In this document: positions 7,543-16,299 of the stretch, in pieces | Layout: each line of letters starts with the position of its first letter | How positions within the stretch are numbered: the stretch's first letter is position 1 | Assembly (NCBI RefSeq): GCF_004295795.1 | Contig: NZ_SEBR01000015.1 | Span: 28,116 to 92,115 of the forward strand | Source: Flavobacterium sp. | GTDB lineage: Bacteria > Bacteroidota > Bacteroidia > Flavobacteriales > Flavobacteriaceae | DNA: 64,000 bases | Direction: 5' to 3' | Position numbers and translations under genes: made by a program | The notes under the pieces: model-generated | Told to the model about the DNA's origin: nothing | The model's input: only the letters and a program-made list of their open reading frames with translations | The model's database searches: none

Positions 7543-9522
7543 TTACTTCTTCGGCAACCAGACTTTCATTTTCCCAACGCCTCGATTCGACCAGGCATAA
7601 TAAGGAATCGCAGTAAAATTCTGGTTCCCGTTTTTCATTTCCAAAGTCTGCACGCCGAGCAATAAATCAGGACGTTTTTTGATACTGAATTTCGAGGTAT
7701 TGGAAATCGCCAAAGCGTCAAAATTGTTCGCATTATCGATTTGCTCGAAAGCATAAACGATTGGGCCGTATTCGAGAGCGAGCTTTCCTTTGTCTTCCGA
7801 AACTTGGCTGTTTGCTTCGACTTTTCGCACTTCCATAGGGAAATTGACTTCGATTTTGTCACCTTTTTTCCAAGTTCTGTCCACAACGAAATAACCGTTT
7901 TCGATTTTTGCGTTCTCCGATTTACCGTTGATCTTCAATTGCGCTTTTGCTCCCGATTTGGAAGTATAAGCGTACAAATCTGAAGGTAAAACCTCGTTTC
8001 TTGCCCAACCCGGAATTCTGAGTTTTATCGTGAACTTTCCCTCTTTTTGCGGATTTACTCCTACGTTCACTTTTCCGTTCCAAGGATATTCCGTTTGTTG
8101 TGTAACCGCAATTTTTTGGCCGTTTAAGTCTACGGACGCATTGTTCGACATATATAAATTCACGTACAAAACATCTTTCTGTTTGGCGTAAATCAATCCC
8201 GGAATCGCGGGTATGAACCTGATGAGATTCGTCGGGCAACAAGAGCAGTCGAACCAGCCTTGGCGCGTGCAAGATCCGCGGTTCGATTTGTAGACGCCGT
8301 CTGATTCCAAGGCATTCGGATAGAAAAATTCGGTTCCGGTGAGCGACATTCCCGAAATCAGGCCATTAAACATTGTGCGCTCGACAATGTCGTAATAGCT
8401 GACGTTTCCGGTGAAGTTGAACATGCGCTCGTTCCAGTAAACATCGCCGATTGCCGCACAAGTTTCGTTGTAGGCCGTAAGATTCGGAAGTTCGTAATTC
8501 TTTCCGAAAGCTTCTCCATCGTGCTTCGCCCCGATTCCGCCTGTCAGGTACATTTTCTTCTGAACCATGTTTTCCCAAATCTTATCGACGGCATTTCGGT
8601 AGGCTTTGTCTTGGTAGATCGCGGCAATATCGGTCATTCCGGCATACATATAAGTAGCGCGAACCGCGTGCCCGACGGCTTCGTCCTGCTCGACGACAGG
8701 AATGTGATCTTGCGAATACTCGCCATACAACTCGTGCGATTTGGCGTTTCCGCGATTGTCGAGAAAATATTTTGCGAGTTTCAGATAGTCTTTTTTTCCG
8801 GTTATCTGGTACAATTTTATCAAACCCGTCTCGATTATCTGATGTCCCGGAACGCGCTGCAATTTCCCAGGTTCGTCACCGAAAGTCTTCACGAAAAGAT
8901 CGGCGTTCTTGAGTGCGATGTCGAGAAAATTGCGCTTTCCGGTTGCCCAAAAGTGTGTTGCGGCGGCTTCGTACAAATGTCCGGCGTTGTAGTCTTCGTG
9001 GCTCATGAACATAAATTCCCAACGCACGCCTTTGTCGACTTTCACCCAATCGGCGGGTGGTTTGGCCGGATTTATCGTGCGCCAAGTCGTGAGATAACCG
9101 TCTTTTTCCTGTCCGATTTTTATAATTCCGACGATAGAATCAAGCGTTTTTTCAAGTTTCGGATTCGGGGAAGAAATCAGCGAATTCGATGCGCCTTCGA
9201 CAATTTTATAAACGTCGGTATCGTCGAACGGCATTTGGCCTCTAACCTCGCCTTTCAGCTTTCCGCCGGCGATCAAAAAGTTGTCGAAACGCCCTTCGTC
9301 GGCGCATTTCTTTATCGCATAATAGATCGTTTTTTCCTGTACGCGTTTGATGATCGGAAGCCAGAACGCATCGGTAACTTTTACGTCGGCAATCGGAACA
9401 GACGAAATCGGATACATTCCGGTTGGATCGCTAACCGCACTTTTTGTTCGTTTATCCTGCTGCGAACAAAAGAATATAAGCGAAAATGCGATTGCTGTTA
9501 TTTTGAGATAATTCGTAATCAT
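7543..9522 (-). CDS. Beta-L-arabinofuranosidase, GH127
   Basis: A 659-residue exported protein with a hydrophobic N-terminal signal (Cys19 could be a lipid site but the lipobox is poor). The (alpha/alpha)6 barrel carries the GH127 zinc-thiolate site: Glu353 and Cys355 (YNETC), and Cys428-Cys429 (SCCPTN), where the first Cys of that pair is the nucleophile in characterised members. Glu337 in GEAF aligns with the acid/base. The family hydrolyses beta-L-arabinofuranosides, for example in hydroxyproline-linked chains, pectic side chains or arabinogalactan proteins. Its presence widens the locus beyond simple alpha-1,5-arabinan. Confidence 0.92.
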   Translation of the reverse strand: MITNYLKITAIAFSLIFFCSQQDKRTKSAVSDPTGMYPISSVPIADVKVTDAFWLPIIKRVQEKTIYYAIKKCADEGRFDNFLIAGGKLKGEVRGQMPFDDTDVYKIVEGASNSLISSPNPKLEKTLDSIVGIIKIGQEKDGYLTTWRTINPAKPPADWVKVDKGVRWEFMFMSHEDYNAGHLYEAAATHFWATGKRNFLDIALKNADLFVKTFGDEPGKLQRVPGHQIIETGLIKLYQITGKKDYLKLAKYFLDNRGNAKSHELYGEYSQDHIPVVEQDEAVGHAVRATYMYAGMTDIAAIYQDKAYRNAVDKIWENMVQKKMYLTGGIGAKHDGEAFGKNYELPNLTAYNETCAAIGDVYWNERMFNFTGNVSYYDIVERTMFNGLISGMSLTGTEFFYPNALESDGVYKSNRGSCTRQGWFDCSCCPTNLIRFIPAIPGLIYAKQKDVLYVNLYMSNNASVDLNGQKIAVTQQTEYPWNGKVNVGVNPQKEGKFTIKLRIPGWARNEVLPSDLYAYTSKSGAKAQLKINGKSENAKIENGYFVVDRTWKKGDKIEVNFPMEVRKVEANSQVSEDKGKLALEYGPIVYAFEQIDNANNFDALAISNTSKFSIKKRPDLLLGVQTLEMKNGNQNFTAIPYYAWSNRGVGKMKVWLPKK

Positions 9523-9565
9523 GTCGTTTGTTTAGTGACGGATCTGACTTAGCAATTTACGGCTG

Positions 9566-10567
9566 TCAATCCATCGGATCGACTTTGGGCCATCCGTTTT
9601 CCCATCGGATCTGTTTTATTTTTAGTTTCGGTTTTCCCTTGTCCTTCGAATCGTAGGCGTGAAAAACCAGATAATCTTTTGAATTGAAGGTGTAAGCGCT
9701 GTTGTGTCCGACGCCTGACCAGTTTTTGTTGCCCTCGATCACCAAAGTGCCGCCGCCCTGAAACAGCGATTTTCCATCTGAATCCAAATAAGGTCCGGTC
9801 GCTTCTTTCGAACGTCCGACGACAACTTTATAGGTCGAATTTTCTCCGCGGCAACAAAAATCCCACGAAAGAAAAAGGTAGTAAAAATCATCTTTTTTAA
9901 ACACGAAAGGCGCTTCGAGAGCCGCATTTCCGGGATTTTCATCTTCTAGTTTGAAATCGCGTTCGCGTCTGGCGACCGTGTGCCATTCCTCGGGTTTTGC
10001 TATCGATTTCAGGTCAGGTGAGAGTTTCACTATTTTGAGTCCGTCCCAAAAAGAACCGAATGACAGCCAAGGCGTTCCTTTTTCGTCGATGACCAAATTC
10101 GGATCGATCGCATTCCACAAATCCCGATTCGGAACAGATTGCAAAATTATTCCGTTATCCTGCCACTTGTAGTTTTTATCGGATGGATTCAGCGTTTTAT
10201 TCGTGGCCAATCCGATAGCCGAAGTATTTTTCGCAAACGACGAAACCGAATGGAACAGATAGTATTGTCCGTTGTGAAACGAAATGTCGGGCGCCCAAAT
10301 GTGGTTCTTAAAATCTGACGCGACTGACGTTCCCCATTTCGGAGCTTCCGGAAACACCGGTTTTTCCTTTTTCCACTGCTTCATATCCGCAGACGAAAAC
10401 ACCGAAATTCCATTGCCCGTGCAGAAAAGATAATACGTCCCATTTTGTTCGATCATCACGGGATCGTGCACGATTGTCTCGTTTATGGGCAGCGTTTCCT
10501 GCGAAAAAACACTGCCATAAACGAATAACAAACCAAAAAATATAACCCTGATTTTCAATAGTTTCAT
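9566..10567 (-). CDS. GH43 arabinan endo-1,5-alpha-L-arabinanase-like enzyme
   Basis: I start it at ATG 10567 (333 residues), which gives a signal peptide (FFGLLFVYGSVFSQ) and a 4-bp ATGA overlap with the preceding GH43 gene. The five-bladed propeller has the GH43 triad: Asp35 (VHDPVM), Asp155 (NAIDPNLV) and Glu218 (ALEAPFVF). The SFWDGLKIV and FCCRGENSTYKVVVGRS segments resemble endo-arabinanases (GH43 subfamilies 4-6). It would cut the alpha-1,5-arabinan backbone with inversion in the periplasm or at the surface. Endo versus exo action is inferred from resemblance only. Confidence 0.88.
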   Translation of the reverse strand: MKLLKIRVIFFGLLFVYGSVFSQETLPINETIVHDPVMIEQNGTYYLFCTGNGISVFSSADMKQWKKEKPVFPEAPKWGTSVASDFKNHIWAPDISFHNGQYYLFHSVSSFAKNTSAIGLATNKTLNPSDKNYKWQDNGIILQSVPNRDLWNAIDPNLVIDEKGTPWLSFGSFWDGLKIVKLSPDLKSIAKPEEWHTVARRERDFKLEDENPGNAALEAPFVFKKDDFYYLFLSWDFCCRGENSTYKVVVGRSKEATGPYLDSDGKSLFQGGGTLVIEGNKNWSGVGHNSAYTFNSKDYLVFHAYDSKDKGKPKLKIKQIRWENGWPKVDPMD

Positions 10568-11487
10568 AAACCTTCCGAGGTCATGACGACGCGTTTCATC
10601 GTGCCGTCCTTGTTGTAATAAAGCCTGTCGATGCAAACCGAACGGCGAAAACTGCCGCCATGCGTATTGATCGAGCCGTTGTGATAGATAAAATATGATT
10701 TGCCTTTGAAATCGATGATCGCCTGATGGTTCGTGTTCGAATTTCCGGCGATCTCATTGAGGATTCCTTTGTATTCCCACGGACCTGTCGGCGATTTGCT
10801 CATGGCATAGGAAATCTTTTCGGGAAACTCTGACGCGTACGACAAATAGTACCAATTTCCGCGTTTATGCAACCAAGGCGCTTCGGTAAAATTCGGAAGT
10901 TTTAGTGCGGTTATCTCTCCCGGAAACGAAGTCATATCGGCATTCAATTTCACGTATTTGCACATTTGGTTTCCCCAATACAAATAGGCCTGTTTGTCGT
11001 CGTCGATGAAAACCGTCGGATCGATGTCATCCCAAGCAATCGAGACCTGTTTGGTCATTTCGTTCGTGATCAAAGCCTTGCCGATCGCGTCCTTGAACGG
11101 GCCGAGAGGCGAATCTGAGACCGCGACTCCAATCGCTTTTCCGGGATGCGTTTCATCGTGCTCGACCGTAACGTACCAATAGAACTTGCCGTTTCTTTCG
11201 ATGACCTGCGAAGCCCAAGCGTCGCCTTTTGCCCATTTGAAAGCCTTGGCGTCAAGCGGAACCGGATGCGATTTCCAATGTTTCAGATCTGAAGAAGAAT
11301 AAACCAGCCACTCGTTCATCTTGTAAAAGTTGAAGTCGTTTGGCGCTTCGTCGTGTCCGGCGTAGAGATAAACCGAATCTTTGTACACCAAAGCAGCCGG
11401 ATCGGCAGTATAAACGTCCTTTATTATCGGGTTTTGTGCCGATGCGAGTCCGAAGGCCAATAAAATAGTGTAAGCGCACTTTCTCAT
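10564..11487 (-). CDS. GH43 arabinofuranosidase/xylosidase-like enzyme
   Basis: I start it at ATG 11487 (307 residues), where MRKCAYTILLAFGLASA is a signal peptide and the start shares one base with the upstream stop (TGATG). The GH43 triad is Asp29 (TADPAAL), Asp156 (DIDPTVF) and Glu202 (TEAPWL). GHDEAPNDFNFYKMNEWLVY and the TEAPWLHKRGNWYYLSYAS region are typical of exo-acting GH43 enzymes, so it most likely trims single arabinofuranose (or xylose) units. Its translational coupling on both sides shows that the three GH43 genes are made together. Confidence 0.88.
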   Translation of the reverse strand: MRKCAYTILLAFGLASAQNPIIKDVYTADPAALVYKDSVYLYAGHDEAPNDFNFYKMNEWLVYSSSDLKHWKSHPVPLDAKAFKWAKGDAWASQVIERNGKFYWYVTVEHDETHPGKAIGVAVSDSPLGPFKDAIGKALITNEMTKQVSIAWDDIDPTVFIDDDKQAYLYWGNQMCKYVKLNADMTSFPGEITALKLPNFTEAPWLHKRGNWYYLSYASEFPEKISYAMSKSPTGPWEYKGILNEIAGNSNTNHQAIIDFKGKSYFIYHNGSINTHGGSFRRSVCIDRLYYNKDGTMKRVVMTSEGL

Positions 11488-13091
11488 CAGTATTTTCTTT
11501 TTCCCCAAATCGCTTTTCCGCTTTCCGAAAATCCGCTGATTGTTATCGTGCGACGGCGTGGCGATGCTTCCCAATCCCAACCGTTAGAGACTTTGCATTC
11601 GCGTCCGTTAAGCAGCAAGGTTTTTGTCGCATCATCGTAACTCCAGTTTCCTGTCATTGCGCCGGTCATCGTTCCATTCGAGCTGAACAAAACCGAAGCC
11701 GAACGCTGAATTTGTCTGTATTGGTAGTCCATTTGGATGATTTCCCAGTTTCCGGTGAGATCGGCATTCGTGATCTGCACTTGTGGCACCGCGGCATAAC
11801 GTTCCGGTGAAACGACCGGCCATCCGTCAGACGTCCATTGCAATTCTCTCACGTGACCCATCATGACCGCGTTCGAAACATTGATTCCGGGAACGTTTTC
11901 CGGCAATCTTCCCTGAGACGCGAAAAACCATTTTCCCGAAGCGTCGTCCTTGAAAACCGAACAATGCGAAATTCCGACCCAACCTGTGTGCGTCCCAAAA
12001 GCATACGGATGCGTCAACATCGGCCAACATTCGGCTCCGGCAGAAACATCTTCTCCGTTGTAACCCAAATAGGGCCCGTCTATACTCGTCGAACGCGCGA
12101 CTCTCGTGTTGTAAGCGACCGAAAGTTCGTCGTAGGCCATGAACAAATAATAGAATCCGGTGTCTGGATTGTAGATGATTTCGGCACCTTCCAAAGCTTG
12201 CCAGCGGTTTGTGGCAATGTTTCCGCGTCCGGCGATTCGCGTTCCGTAATCTTGAATCGTGTTGAGTTGGTAAGGTTTTCCAGTTGCCGGATCGAGTTTT
12301 ACCGAAGCGATTCCAGTCATCCAAGAACCATAAACCAAGTGATGGTCGCCATTCTGCGCCACGATGTAACTCGGGTCGATGCCGTTGAATTTGTAGTACG
12401 AATTCCAGTCGTTCGCGCCGCTTCTCACGTAATCTGTCACGCCGTCAGGCTCAGAACAGATCACCATTCCCTTGTCGACCCAATTGTTCGATTCGAGACT
12501 CGTGGTTTCCATCAATCCGATGTACGGCCGTTCGCCCCAAGACAAATCAGGATTCGTGCCCGTGATCAATTCGTTTACGACGATGCTGTAATACATGCGG
12601 TAAACGCCTCCGACTTTTCTCACGACGGGCGCCCAATACCCGTAATTCGGATTTTCGATTGGCGACAAACCCATTTGTGCGCGCTTGGCATTCATGGTTT
12701 CCTTGACCCAAGCCGGCGCGGCGGCCATCGTAGAACCGAGATATTCCCAATTCACCAAATCTGTCGAACGGCGCGCGTGGAAATGTCCATGGCCTTCGTG
12801 CGCATTTCCGTAGGACGCATCGGTTTGGTACATATAATAGTAATTGCCTTCCTTGACGACCGTCGGATCGTGGACGTTGGCCAGATTCCATTGATTGCGC
12901 GTTGCCCAACTCGAAATTGAGGTGTAATTGTCGGGATAGGTCGGACCAGCGAACGTTTCCACGTAAGGTGGATTTTGCGGATCGACCGGAACAGATGTCG
13001 TCGCACTGTCTTCATCGGAACAAGAAATCAATCCGGCGAAGACCGAAACAGAAAGCGCGATTTTTAGGCAGATGTTGTGTGTTTTTTTCAT
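11487..13091 (-). CDS. Surface lipoprotein GH43 endo-arabinanase-like enzyme
   Basis: A 534-residue protein with a lipobox (LISC, Cys24) followed at once by SDEDS, an acidic signal that in flavobacteria and Bacteroides sends lipoproteins to the cell surface. GH43 propeller residues are visible: Asp75 (VHDPTVV), GIDPSYIV and LEGAEIIY. After about residue 430 comes a beta-rich extra domain (LTGNWEIIQMDYQY...) that looks lipocalin-like, as in some surface endo-arabinanases. I infer that it makes the first cuts in long arabinan at the surface, next to SusCD. It is longer than the other two GH43 enzymes of the operon because of the C-terminal domain. Confidence 0.88.
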   Translation of the reverse strand: MKKTHNICLKIALSVSVFAGLISCSDEDSATTSVPVDPQNPPYVETFAGPTYPDNYTSISSWATRNQWNLANVHDPTVVKEGNYYYMYQTDASYGNAHEGHGHFHARRSTDLVNWEYLGSTMAAAPAWVKETMNAKRAQMGLSPIENPNYGYWAPVVRKVGGVYRMYYSIVVNELITGTNPDLSWGERPYIGLMETTSLESNNWVDKGMVICSEPDGVTDYVRSGANDWNSYYKFNGIDPSYIVAQNGDHHLVYGSWMTGIASVKLDPATGKPYQLNTIQDYGTRIAGRGNIATNRWQALEGAEIIYNPDTGFYYLFMAYDELSVAYNTRVARSTSIDGPYLGYNGEDVSAGAECWPMLTHPYAFGTHTGWVGISHCSVFKDDASGKWFFASQGRLPENVPGINVSNAVMMGHVRELQWTSDGWPVVSPERYAAVPQVQITNADLTGNWEIIQMDYQYRQIQRSASVLFSSNGTMTGAMTGNWSYDDATKTLLLNGRECKVSNGWDWEASPRRRTITISGFSESGKAIWGKRKY

Positions 13092-13100
13092 GATTGGAGA

Positions 13101-14642
13101 TTATTGTCCTTCGAGTACGACCACCGAAAACGGCGGAAGATTCACGGTAAGCATTCCATTTTTGTAAGTGAAATCTTTGAAAGGTTTTGGAGTGATGGCG
13201 TTTGGATTCTCGAAAGTGTTGTGGTTTTGCAGTTTGTCCGATGAAAGGCTTTGTGCCGAGAAATTCTTGATTTTCAAAGCGTCGATCTTGACCTCAACCG
13301 ATACTTTTTTAGAAGCGTCGATGTTGACGAGCGAAAGGTGCGTCTTGCCGTTTTTTTGTGAGGCCGAAGCTGAAATCGCATCCAGACTTTCACTTCCGAC
13401 GGTATATTTCTGACTTTCGATCGCAATCGGAAGCAACTTCGCATCCTGGTGCACTTTGTACATTTTCATCACGTGATACGTTGGCGTAAGCAACATTTTG
13501 TCGCCTTTGGTCAGGATCACGGCTTGCAACACGTTCACGGTTTGGGCGAGATTCGCCATTCGCACGCGGTCGCTGTGGTTGTTGAAGATATTGAGCGTTG
13601 TTCCGGCAATCATCGCGTCGCGCATCGTATTTTGCTGATACAGGAATCCCGGATTCGTTCCCGGCTCAACGTCATACCAGCCGCCCCATTCGTCCACGAC
13701 CAATGCCGTTTTCTTCCCGGGATCGTATTTGTCCATGATCTCGGAATGCTTGCGCACGAGTTCGTCCATTTTGAGCGCGGTTTTCATCGTGGTGAAATAT
13801 TGCTTTTCGTCAAAAGCCGTCGACGAGCCTTTCTTTTCCCATTCGACGAACGAGTACGAGTGCAAAGCCACGCCTTCGATCATGTTTCTTGGAATGTCGC
13901 GCATCAAAACTTCTGTCCAATGGTAATCGGCGACGTTTGCTCCAGATGCGATTCGGAACAACTTGTCGGAATTGTTCCAATCTGTCATGAACGTGGAATA
14001 TTGCTTGTACAGATTCGCGTAATATTCCGGAGTCATGTTTCCGCCGCATCCCCACATTTCGTTTCCGACGCCCCAAAATTTGACGCCCCAAGGCGCTTGC
14101 CTGTTGTTCTTTTTGCGCAGTTCGCTCATTGGCGAATTTCCGGGATGATTCACGTACTGCACCCAGTCGGTAAATTCCTGAACCGTGCCCGATCCTACGT
14201 TTGCCGCCAGATAAGGATCGGCTCCGATCATTTCGCAAAGCCCGAGAAAATCGTGCGTGCCGAAACTGTTGTCTTCCGTGACGCCGCCCCACCATTGGTT
14301 TACCATCGACGGACGCGCATCTCTTGGCCCGATTCCGTTTTTCCAGTGATACGTGTCGGCGAAACAACCGCCAGGCCAGCGCAAATTCGGAACGCCGAGA
14401 TCTTTCAGCGCAGCGACGATGTCATTGCGAACGCCCGCTGTATTTGGAATCGAACTTTTTTCTCCGACGTAGAATCCGTCGTAGATGCATCTTCCCAAGT
14501 GTTCGGCAAAATGTCCGTAAATGTGCTTGCTGATTGTTGGCGCGTTTGCATCGGCAGTGACCAGAATGCGCGACTGTGAAAATGCCGCGGTGGAAAGCAG
14601 CACGAAAAGCAATCGGAAAAATGAAACAGTGTTTCTGTTCAT
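13101..14642 (-). CDS. Alpha-L-arabinofuranosidase, GH51
   Basis: A 513-residue protein with a cleavable signal peptide (LLFVLLSTAAFSQS) and the compact two-domain GH51 layout, the usual length for the family. The acid/base is Glu195 (VGNEMWG) and the nucleophile Glu318 (VDEWGG). GGCFADTYHW and the HSY motif also fit. It releases arabinose from alpha-1,2, 1,3 or 1,5-linked arabino-oligosaccharides. It is the first enzyme gene after susD, separated from it by an 82-bp gap with a strong hairpin, and 9 bp ahead of the GH43 lipoprotein gene. Confidence 0.94.
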   Translation of the reverse strand: MNRNTVSFFRLLFVLLSTAAFSQSRILVTADANAPTISKHIYGHFAEHLGRCIYDGFYVGEKSSIPNTAGVRNDIVAALKDLGVPNLRWPGGCFADTYHWKNGIGPRDARPSMVNQWWGGVTEDNSFGTHDFLGLCEMIGADPYLAANVGSGTVQEFTDWVQYVNHPGNSPMSELRKKNNRQAPWGVKFWGVGNEMWGCGGNMTPEYYANLYKQYSTFMTDWNNSDKLFRIASGANVADYHWTEVLMRDIPRNMIEGVALHSYSFVEWEKKGSSTAFDEKQYFTTMKTALKMDELVRKHSEIMDKYDPGKKTALVVDEWGGWYDVEPGTNPGFLYQQNTMRDAMIAGTTLNIFNNHSDRVRMANLAQTVNVLQAVILTKGDKMLLTPTYHVMKMYKVHQDAKLLPIAIESQKYTVGSESLDAISASASQKNGKTHLSLVNIDASKKVSVEVKIDALKIKNFSAQSLSSDKLQNHNTFENPNAITPKPFKDFTYKNGMLTVNLPPFSVVVLEGQ

Positions 14643-14660
14643 GACTTTGTTTTAAAAATT

Positions 14661-14702
14661 TACTACCACCTGACGGGAGATCGATTCCGCCAAGTGATAG
14701 TA
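14661..14702 (-). other. mRNA hairpin between susD and the first enzyme gene
   Basis: In minus-strand RNA UACUAUCACUUG (14702-14691) pairs with CAGGUGGUAGUA (14672-14661) over 12 bp with two G-U pairs and an 18-base loop. No U tract follows, so full termination is unlikely. Such structures can protect the 3' end of a processed susCD message and set different levels for transport and enzyme genes. Confidence 0.55.
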
Positions 14703-14724
14703 AAAAGGATTAAAATGAGAAATA

Positions 14725-16287
14725 TCAGTACCCGTCGTTTTGTTGCGTGCCCGGGTTGTTGTCGATTTCAAGTTGCGGAATCGGGAAAAATTCATGTCCA
14801 GGAACATAAGTATTGAACTCCGGATCGCGTTGTTTGAGCCAATTGAGCTTGTTCACGTCCTGAAGCCAACCCCAACGGCGGATGTCGTCGAAACGGTGAC
14901 CTTCCAAAGGAAATTCAAGGAAGCGTTCGTGGGCAATTTGGTCGCGCATTTGCTGTTGTGACAAGTTCGGATGCGCAACGGCCAAATCTGGTAAATTTAC
15001 GCGACTTCTCACCATTTGGATATACGGATAAGCGGCCGAAGTCTGACCCAATTCGTTGAGACATTCGGCGTACATCAACAAGACGTCGGCATAGCGCAAA
15101 AGTCTTTCGTTGATTCCCGAACGCCAGTCGAATTCGTCAGGGAAATTTCCGTCGGAATTTTGGTATTTCCTGCAAAAAAGATCGTTCAGGTCAGATGGAC
15201 TGTTGGCGTAACGCGTGGCGAAATCCTGTCCGTAAAGTTGCATTCCACCCGGTTTGTTGTAGAACATCGTCGCATCGAGACGCGGATCGACGCCGCCGCC
15301 AACTGTGGCTTCTTGCTGGAATTCGTTGAAAAGCGCGAACGTTGGCTGCACGTCTGTCCAACCGAAGCTACGTGGCGCGTAGGTGATGGCGCGTGCCGAC
15401 GTTTTTCCCCAGCCCGAAGCCGGAATTCCGCCCCAACCCAAATCGACTCCGCCGGCGTCTCTGCTGAATTGCACCTCGAAAAGCGACTCGGAATTGTTCT
15501 CGTTATTGGTCGTAAAGTTGTCGCGATAATCGGCCACAAGCGAATACGTACCCGAATTGATCACTTGCTCGAAAGCTGTTTTGGCACTTGCGAAATCTTG
15601 TGTGAAAAGGTGCGCCTTTCCTAGGTAAGCCCAAGCCGATCCTTTCGTGGCGCGTCCTTTTTGACCCGCGTCCAATCCGGATACATTGTCGTACGAATCT
15701 GGCAACAGGCTTGCCGCCATCTGCAAATCGGCTTTGACTTGCGCCCAACCTTCTTCCTGGGTTTTCTGCGGATTGTAAAGCAGGCTGTTATCCAGCGGAA
15801 GCGGAACACTCTTGAACATATTCACGGCGTGGAAAAAGTAAAGTCCGCGAAGGAAATAGGCCTGGCCGAGAATCCTGTCCTTGAGCGCCGCATCTTCAAA
15901 AGTGATTGTCGGAACTTTCTCGATCACTTGGTTGGCGCGGTAAATTCCCTGATAGTAAGTTTCGTAAGCCCAGCCGTAAATGGCCGCATCGGCGATCGAA
16001 CTGTTGAAGCGTCCCACGTTGGCCATCGCCGCCCACGGACTATTGCTTCGCGTATCGTCAGCTCTCAAATCCAGCAAAAGCGGTGTGCTTCGCATATAAG
16101 TGCCGTCGGTTAAAAGGCTGCCGTAAACCGCGTTGACTCCGGCGAGCGCATCTTGGTCGTTTTGCCAAAAAGTGCCTTCGGATTCGTTGTTCGGATCGAG
16201 CTGCACCAAATCTTCCTCATTCACGCATGAAGTTGCGAGCATTCCCAAAATCGGAATCACAAGCAGGCGTTTGATTGTATTTTTCAT
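14725..16287 (-). CDS. SusD/RagB-family glycan-binding lipoprotein (arabinan locus)
   Basis: A 520-residue SusD-like protein with lipobox ATSC (Cys21) followed by VNEED, an acidic surface-export signal. The TPR-rich N-terminal half (IYRANQVIEKVP, AYFLRGLYFFHAVN) and the C-terminal RagB region (RLLRYADVLLMYAECLNE, HERFLEFPLEGHRFDDIRRW) are standard, ending in the usual NNPGTQQNDGY. It binds oligosaccharide at the surface and acts as the lid of the SusC channel. It starts 12 bp after susC. The arabino-oligosaccharide ligand is inferred from the enzymes. Confidence 0.95.
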   Translation of the reverse strand: MKNTIKRLLVIPILGMLATSCVNEEDLVQLDPNNESEGTFWQNDQDALAGVNAVYGSLLTDGTYMRSTPLLLDLRADDTRSNSPWAAMANVGRFNSSIADAAIYGWAYETYYQGIYRANQVIEKVPTITFEDAALKDRILGQAYFLRGLYFFHAVNMFKSVPLPLDNSLLYNPQKTQEEGWAQVKADLQMAASLLPDSYDNVSGLDAGQKGRATKGSAWAYLGKAHLFTQDFASAKTAFEQVINSGTYSLVADYRDNFTTNNENNSESLFEVQFSRDAGGVDLGWGGIPASGWGKTSARAITYAPRSFGWTDVQPTFALFNEFQQEATVGGGVDPRLDATMFYNKPGGMQLYGQDFATRYANSPSDLNDLFCRKYQNSDGNFPDEFDWRSGINERLLRYADVLLMYAECLNELGQTSAAYPYIQMVRSRVNLPDLAVAHPNLSQQQMRDQIAHERFLEFPLEGHRFDDIRRWGWLQDVNKLNWLKQRDPEFNTYVPGHEFFPIPQLEIDNNPGTQQNDGY

Positions 16288-16299
16288 GTCAGTTTTTTA

